DNA of 64,000 bases from Mycobacterium sp. E1214. Lineage in GTDB: Bacteria; Actinomycetota; Actinomycetes; Mycobacteriales; Mycobacteriaceae. The notes under the pieces were generated by a model. It did no database searches and was not told the DNA's origin. It worked only from the letters and a program-made list of their open reading frames with translations. Numbering within the stretch: position 1 is the stretch's first letter; each line of letters starts with the position of its first letter. Shown in pieces: positions 59,970 to 64,000 of this stretch. The stretch lies in the NCBI RefSeq assembly GCF_001666755.1, contig NZ_LZJC01000088.1:62001-126000 (forward strand), read 5' to 3'. The position numbers and the translations under genes were made by a program.

Positions 59970-59989
59970 CCAGCCGTTCGACTCGTTTC
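59962..59989 (+). promoter_or_regulatory. SigL-type promoter of sigL (autoregulation)
   Basis: TGAACT, 16 bases, then CGTTTC fits the known SigL promoter pattern (TGAACC, 16-17 bases, CGTGTC) with one mismatch per hexamer. The -35 overlaps the mapA stop codon; the start site would be about 15 bases before the sigL GTG. Confidence 0.65.
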
Positions 59990-60008
59990 AGTAGTCGGAG
60001 GTGATCGA

Positions 60009-60554
60009 GTGGCTCGGGTTGCCGGCACATGGAGGGCGTCTGGGGCTGCGGAAGCCGCTCTGATGAAGGCGCTGTACGACGAACACGCCGCGGTGCTGTG
60101 GCGCTACGCTTTGCGACTGACGGGGGACGCAAGCCAGTCCGAAGACGTGGTCCAGGAGACGCTGCTGCGGGCCTGGCAGCATCCCGAGGTGATCGGCGAC
60201 ACGGAGCGGTCGGCGCGGGCGTGGCTGTTCACGGTGGCCCGCAACATGATCATCGACGATCGGCGCAGCGCGCGCTATCGCAACGTCGTCGGCTCGACGG
60301 ACGAGGCGGGCGCCCCGGAGCAGTCCACGCCGGACGAGGTCAACGCGGCCTTGGACCGGTTGCTGATCGCCGACGCCATGGTCCAGCTGTCGGTGGAGCA
60401 CCGGGCCGTCATCGAACGGTCCTACTACCGCGGTTGGACCACCGCACAGATTGCTGCAGACCTCGGCATCGCCGAGGGAACGGTGAAGTCGCGACTACAC
60501 TATGCCGTGCGCGCGTTGCGACTCACTCTGCAGGAACTCGGAGTCACCCGATGA
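60009..60554 (+). CDS. sigL: ECF sigma factor SigL
   Basis: Extracytoplasmic-function sigma factor, 181 residues. Region 2 (DEHAAVLWRYALRLTGDASQSEDVVQETLLRAWQ) and region 4 (LSVEHRAVIERSYYRGWTTAQIAADLGIAEGTVKSRL) are complete and closely follow Rv0735. Known SigL targets concern envelope and exported-protein redox genes. It is paired with its anti-sigma gene 31 bases downstream. The GTG start gives a few residues more than in H37Rv at the N terminus. Confidence 0.95.
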   Translation: MARVAGTWRASGAAEAALMKALYDEHAAVLWRYALRLTGDASQSEDVVQETLLRAWQHPEVIGDTERSARAWLFTVARNMIIDDRRSARYRNVVGSTDEAGAPEQSTPDEVNAALDRLLIADAMVQLSVEHRAVIERSYYRGWTTAQIAADLGIAEGTVKSRLHYAVRALRLTLQELGVTR

Positions 60555-60585
60555 GGGGCTCCGCAGACTTGGGGGTGATGGGGAC

Positions 60586-61320
60586 ATGAAGGAAATGAGG
60601 ACGCCTGTGCTGGGTGTCGGTACTCCCGATGATCGCTACGCGATGTGGGACGCCGCATACGTTCTGGGCTCCTTGTCCGCGGCCGAGCGTCGGGAATTCG
60701 AGACGCACATGGCGCAGTGCCCGGCGTGCCGCGAGGCGGTCGCCGATCTGAGCGGAGTGCCTGCGCTGCTCTCGCAGCTGAGCCGCGAGGACGTGGCCGG
60801 GATCGACACCCGCGGCGCGGAGTTGCCGGAGCCGCCGGAGATGTCGCCGCAACTGTTGCCGGCGTTGCTGGCGACGGTGCGCTGGCGGCGCCGCCGCACC
60901 CGAATGGTGACCTGGGTGGCTTCCGCCGCCGCGGCCGTGGTCCTGGGGCTCGGGGTGTTCGCGGGCGTGCAGGGGTACGTCACCCAGCCGCCCCAGCACT
61001 CGCCGCAGGCCGCGTCGCAGCAGATGTCGCAGGTCGGCACCAACCTGCTGACCTCCTCGGTCGCGGTGACCAGCCAGCACTGGGGGACGTCGATCAACCT
61101 GAGTTGCGTCTGCCTGGCCCCGCTGAACGCGCATCACGACACGCTGGCGCTGGTGGTGGTGGGCCGCGACGGAAGTCAGACCCGGTTGGCCACCTGGGTG
61201 GCCGTGCCCGGTCACACGGCGACGCCCGCGGCCAGCATCTCCACCCCGGTCGACCAGATCGCCGCGGTGCAGGTGGTCGGGGCCGACAACGGGCAGGTAC
61301 TGCTGCAACGCTCGCTGTGA
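60586..61320 (+). CDS. rslA: Zinc-dependent anti-sigma factor RslA
   Basis: Membrane anti-sigma factor of SigL, 244 residues. The ZAS motif H-x3-C-x2-C (THMAQCPAC) near residue 45 binds zinc and is redox-sensitive in the family. One span near residues 118-138 (MVTWVASAAAAVVLGLGVFAGV) leads to an extracytoplasmic domain with two cysteines (NLSCVCLAP) and conserved DTLALVVVGRDGSQTRLATW. The ATG was chosen at MKEMRTP; the frame is open further up. Confidence 0.92.
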   Translation: MKEMRTPVLGVGTPDDRYAMWDAAYVLGSLSAAERREFETHMAQCPACREAVADLSGVPALLSQLSREDVAGIDTRGAELPEPPEMSPQLLPALLATVRWRRRRTRMVTWVASAAAAVVLGLGVFAGVQGYVTQPPQHSPQAASQQMSQVGTNLLTSSVAVTSQHWGTSINLSCVCLAPLNAHHDTLALVVVGRDGSQTRLATWVAVPGHTATPAASISTPVDQIAAVQVVGADNGQVLLQRSL

Positions 61321-61359
61321 GGTCCACCCGCCGGCGGGGGCGGTGCGGTAAGAAGGGGC

Positions 61360-61863
61360 GTGGCCGCCTCGAAACCGAAACCCGACCCGATCGCCGCGGC
61401 GCGCACCAACTGGGAGCGCGCGGGCTGGGGTGAGGTGTCGCAGGGCATGATGGCGGTCACCTCCGTAATGCGCGCGCACCAGATCCTGTTGGCGCGCGTC
61501 GAGACCGCGCTGCGTCCCTACGACTTGAGCTTTTCGCGGTTCGAGTTGCTGCGCCTGTTGGCGTTCAGCCGCACCGGTGCGCTGCCCATCACCAAGGCGT
61601 CCGACCGCTTGCAAGTCCACGTGACGAGCGTGACCCATGCGATCCGCCGCCTCGAGGCCGACGGCCTGGTGCAGCGGGTGCCGCACCCCACCGACGGGCG
61701 CACCACGCTGGTGCAGATCACCGAGCTGGGCCGCTCGACCGTCGAGGACGCCACCGTCACCCTCAACGAGCAGGTGTTCGCCGACATCGGCATGACCGAC
61801 GCCGAAGCGCGGGGCCTGGTGTCGTCCATCGAGACGCTGCGGCGCAACGCCGGTGACTTCTGA
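61360..61863 (+). CDS. MarR-family transcriptional regulator (Rv0737-like)
   Basis: Winged-helix regulator of 167 residues. The central wHTH is clear (LPITKASDRLQVHVTSVTHAIRRLEADGLVQRVPHPTDGRTTLVQIT). GTG start; it follows rslA by 39 bases and converges with mmsB, 12 bases from its end. Ligand unknown. It may be cotranscribed with sigL-rslA. Confidence 0.88.
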   Translation: MAASKPKPDPIAAARTNWERAGWGEVSQGMMAVTSVMRAHQILLARVETALRPYDLSFSRFELLRLLAFSRTGALPITKASDRLQVHVTSVTHAIRRLEADGLVQRVPHPTDGRTTLVQITELGRSTVEDATVTLNEQVFADIGMTDAEARGLVSSIETLRRNAGDF

Positions 61864-61875
61864 GTTTGCGAAGGC

Positions 61876-62754
61876 TCAGCGCAGCGCTTCGATGACCGCG
61901 CTGAAATCGAGGTCGGCGTGCTCGGCGGCGAACTTTGCGTAGATCTCGGCGGCGTGCCGGCCCAGCGGGGCCGACGACGCGGTCGCGTTGACGGCGTCCA
62001 TGGCCAGGCCCAGGTCCTTGTTCATCAGCGCGGTCGCGAAACCCGGCTTGAAGCCGTTGTTGGCGGGCGACGTCGGCACCGGCCCCGGCACGGGGCAGTT
62101 GGTGTGCACGGCCCAGCAATTGCCGGTCGCGCCGGTGATGACGTCGAACAGCGACTGCGCCGACAAGCCGAGTTTCTCGGCCAGCAGGAACGCCTCACCG
62201 ATGGCGATCTGCTGCACCGCCAGCACCATGTTGTTGCACACCTTGGCAGCCTGCCCGGCCCCCGCCGCCCCGCAGTGAATGACCTTGCCCGCCATGGGCT
62301 CCAGGACGGGCCGGGCGCGTTGCAGCGCCTCCTCGTCACCGCCCACCATGAATGCGAGCGTGCCGGCCACGGCGCCCTTCACCCCGCCCGAGACCGGCGC
62401 GTCCACCTGGACCGCGCCCCGCGACTCGGCGAGCGCGTGTACCTCGCGGGCGTCGGTGACCGAGATGGTGGAGCTGTCGATGAACAGCGCGCCGGCGCGG
62501 GCGGCGGGCAGCACCTCGGCGTAGCAGCGTTTCACGATGTCACCGTTGGGCAGCATGGTGATGACCACGTCCGCCCCGGCCACCGCGTCGGCGGCGCTGT
62601 CGAGCACGGCGACGCCGTTGGCGCCGGCGGCGGCCGCCGCGGCGGGCACCGGGTCGAACCCGCGCACACCGAAGCCGGCGGTCAGCAGGTTGGTCGCCAT
62701 GGGCGCGCCCATGTTGCCCAGGCCCAGGAACGCGACGGTCAACGCCTCAGTCAT
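61876..62754 (-). CDS. mmsB: 3-hydroxyisobutyrate dehydrogenase MmsB
   Basis: NAD-dependent dehydrogenase of valine catabolism, 292 residues, oxidising 3-hydroxyisobutyrate to methylmalonate semialdehyde. Rossmann motif FLGLGNMGAPMATNL at the start, substrate loop DAPVSGGVKGA, and catalytic Lys in GAGQAAKVCNNM. It lies 11 bases downstream of fadE9 on the same strand, matching Rv0751c. Confidence 0.95.
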   Translation of the reverse strand: MTEALTVAFLGLGNMGAPMATNLLTAGFGVRGFDPVPAAAAAAGANGVAVLDSAADAVAGADVVITMLPNGDIVKRCYAEVLPAARAGALFIDSSTISVTDAREVHALAESRGAVQVDAPVSGGVKGAVAGTLAFMVGGDEEALQRARPVLEPMAGKVIHCGAAGAGQAAKVCNNMVLAVQQIAIGEAFLLAEKLGLSAQSLFDVITGATGNCWAVHTNCPVPGPVPTSPANNGFKPGFATALMNKDLGLAMDAVNATASSAPLGRHAAEIYAKFAAEHADLDFSAVIEALR

Positions 62755-62765
62755 CTTCGACCCTC

Positions 62766-63947
62766 CTATGCGGTTGCTCGGAACCGTGCGGCCTCGGCCC
62801 GCCCGACGACGACCCGCATGATCTCGTTGGTGCCTTCCAGGATTCGGTGCACCCGCAGATCGCGCACGATCTTCTCCAGACCGTACTCGCGCAGGTAGCC
62901 GTAGCCGCCGTGCAACTGCAACGCCTTGTCCGCGACGTCGTAGCAGGTGTCGGTGACGTAGCGCTTGGCCATCGCGCACAGCTCGACCTTGTCGGGATCG
63001 CCGGTGTCCAGGGCGGACGCGGCCCGCCACAACATCATTCGCGACGTCTCGAGCCCGGTGGCCATGTCGGCCAGGGTGAACCGGATGGTCGGCTCGTCGA
63101 TCAGGGCGGACCCGAACGCCTGGCGGTCCCGCACGTAGGCGCCGGCTTTGTCGAAGGCGGCCTGCGCGCCGCCGAGCGAGCAGGCGGCGATGTTGAGCCG
63201 GCCGCCGTTGAGGCCGTTCATCGCGATGCCGAAGCCGGCGCCCAGCCCGTCCGCGCCGCCCAGCATCGCGTCGGCGGGCACCCGGACCCCTTCGAGGATG
63301 ACCTGCGCGGTGGGCTGGGCGTGCCAGCCCATCTTCTCCTCCAACGCCCCGAAACTGAGTCCCGGCGTGCCCTTTTCAACGATGAACGCCGAAATGCCGC
63401 GGGGGCCGGGCTGTTCGGTGCCGCCGGTGCGCGCCATCACCACGTAGACGTCCGAGGCGCCCGCGCCGGAGATGAACTGCTTCACCCCGTCGAGCACGTA
63501 GTCCGCGTTTTTTTCCGGGCCCTCCCGGACCGCGCGCGTGCTCAGCGCGCCGGCGTCCGACCCGACGCTGGGCTCGGTGAGGCAGTAGCTCGCGATGACG
63601 TCCATCGACGCCAACCGCGGAACCCAGCTCTTGCGCTGTTCGGGGGTGCCGAAGCTGTCGATCATCCACGCGCACATGTTGTGGATGGACAGGAACGCCG
63701 CGGTGGTGGGGTCGGCCGCCGCCAACTGCTCGAAGATCCGCACCCCGTCGAGGCGGCGCAGGCCGCTGCCGCCGACGTCCTCGTGGCAGTAGATGGCGGC
63801 CATCCCCAACTCGGCGGACTCTCGCAGCACGTCAACCGGAAAGTGTTGCGCGGCTTCCCATTCCAGGGCGTACGGGGCCAGTCGCTTGGCGGCGAACGCG
63901 GCCGCCGTCTCGGTGATGACGCGCTCGTCGTCGTTCAGGGCGAACAT
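62766..63947 (-). CDS. fadE9: Acyl-CoA dehydrogenase FadE9 (isobutyryl-CoA type)
   Basis: Flavin acyl-CoA dehydrogenase, 393 residues, very likely isobutyryl-CoA dehydrogenase given its neighbours. CLTEPSVGSDAGALSTRA is the FAD/substrate loop, LHGGYGYLREYGLEKIVRD and RILEGTNEIMR (catalytic-region Glu) end the protein. ATG at MFALNDDERV was chosen over an earlier one that would run into mmsA. Follows mmsA by four bases in the valine operon. Confidence 0.94.
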   Translation of the reverse strand: MFALNDDERVITETAAAFAAKRLAPYALEWEAAQHFPVDVLRESAELGMAAIYCHEDVGGSGLRRLDGVRIFEQLAAADPTTAAFLSIHNMCAWMIDSFGTPEQRKSWVPRLASMDVIASYCLTEPSVGSDAGALSTRAVREGPEKNADYVLDGVKQFISGAGASDVYVVMARTGGTEQPGPRGISAFIVEKGTPGLSFGALEEKMGWHAQPTAQVILEGVRVPADAMLGGADGLGAGFGIAMNGLNGGRLNIAACSLGGAQAAFDKAGAYVRDRQAFGSALIDEPTIRFTLADMATGLETSRMMLWRAASALDTGDPDKVELCAMAKRYVTDTCYDVADKALQLHGGYGYLREYGLEKIVRDLRVHRILEGTNEIMRVVVGRAEAARFRATA

Positions 63948-63951
63948 GGCC

Positions 63952-64000
63952 TTAATCCATGGTGGGGATGACGAATTCGGCACCGTCCTTGATGCCGGAC
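63952..64000 (-). CDS. mmsA: Methylmalonate-semialdehyde dehydrogenase MmsA, C-terminal end
   Basis: Last 15 codons of a gene running off the right edge, reading SGIKDGAEFVIPTMD then TAA. The identity rests on the conserved mmsA-fadE9-mmsB order and this C terminus. The enzyme would convert methylmalonate semialdehyde to propionyl-CoA. Confidence 0.75.
   Translation of the reverse strand, partial: SGIKDGAEFVIPTMD

Noticed and set aside
61327..61338. CCCGCCGGCGGG palindrome after rslA as a terminator
   Set aside because: Self-complementary without a loop or T-run; such GC palindromes are common in this genome.

Overview
The window is a 64-kb piece of a high-GC Mycobacterium chromosome covering the conserved rpoC to secY-sigL-mmsAB neighbourhood. 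Gene order and protein lengths follow the M. tuberculosis H37Rv block Rv0668-Rv0753c closely: rpoC, end, fadE8, echA4, echA5, rpsL-rpsG-fusA-tuf, the mycofactocin cluster, the S10 and spc ribosomal operons, secY-adk-mapA, sigL-rslA, mmsB-fadE9. A PE protein, a 13E12-family gene with a mycobacterial SOS box, DUF4436 proteins and leaderless starts all say Mycobacterium. The additions relative to H37Rv suggest a slow-growing non-tuberculous species, perhaps near the M. avium complex; the species is inference.

Layout. 1-7.4 kb: end of rpoC with its terminator, endonuclease IV, a lipid catabolic run (fadE8, echA4, a PaaX-like regulator, echA5) and two exported DUF3060 proteins. The mmpS5-mmpL5-Rv0678 efflux locus that H37Rv carries after echA5 is absent. 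7.5-13 kb: a TetR regulator and the str operon (rpsL, rpsG, fusA, tuf) with a structured leader and a 60-bp tandem repeat at the fusA 3' end. 13-17 kb: an orphan PE gene, a SHOCT membrane protein, a mycofactocin-type SDR behind a KstR-box match, and a FAD reductase. 16.9-25 kb: the complete mycofactocin cluster (mftR with a DUF2332 gene, mftA-mftG). 25-28 kb: a poorly coding stretch, then a DHA2 drug transporter divergent from a TetR gene that lacks a normal start codon.

28.1-33.8 kb: S10 operon (rpsJ to rpsQ). 33.8-43.4 kb: an accessory island between the S10 and spc operons. It holds a type I sulfatase and its formylglycine-generating enzyme, three DUF4436 membrane paralogues with near-identical leaderless promoters, an orphan PstS phosphate-binding lipoprotein, and a 13E12/HNH gene whose start codon lies inside a perfect LexA box. 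43.4-47.8 kb: spc operon (rplN to rplO). Its promoter shares a 14-nt transcript-start element with the S10 promoter.

47.8-64 kb: a luciferase-like monooxygenase, signal peptide peptidase SppA, a reverse-strand array of six paralogous SAM methyltransferases interrupted by a GNAT gene, secY-adk-mapA, sigL with a SigL-type promoter over the mapA stop codon, rslA, a MarR regulator, and the valine-catabolic mmsB-fadE9-mmsA operon, cut by the right edge.

Themes: translation and secretion genes dominate. Between them sit mycofactocin redox chemistry (MftA modified by B, C, E, D and F and recycled by MftG, serving nearby SDRs), sulfate-ester hydrolysis, and acyl-CoA and branched-chain catabolism.
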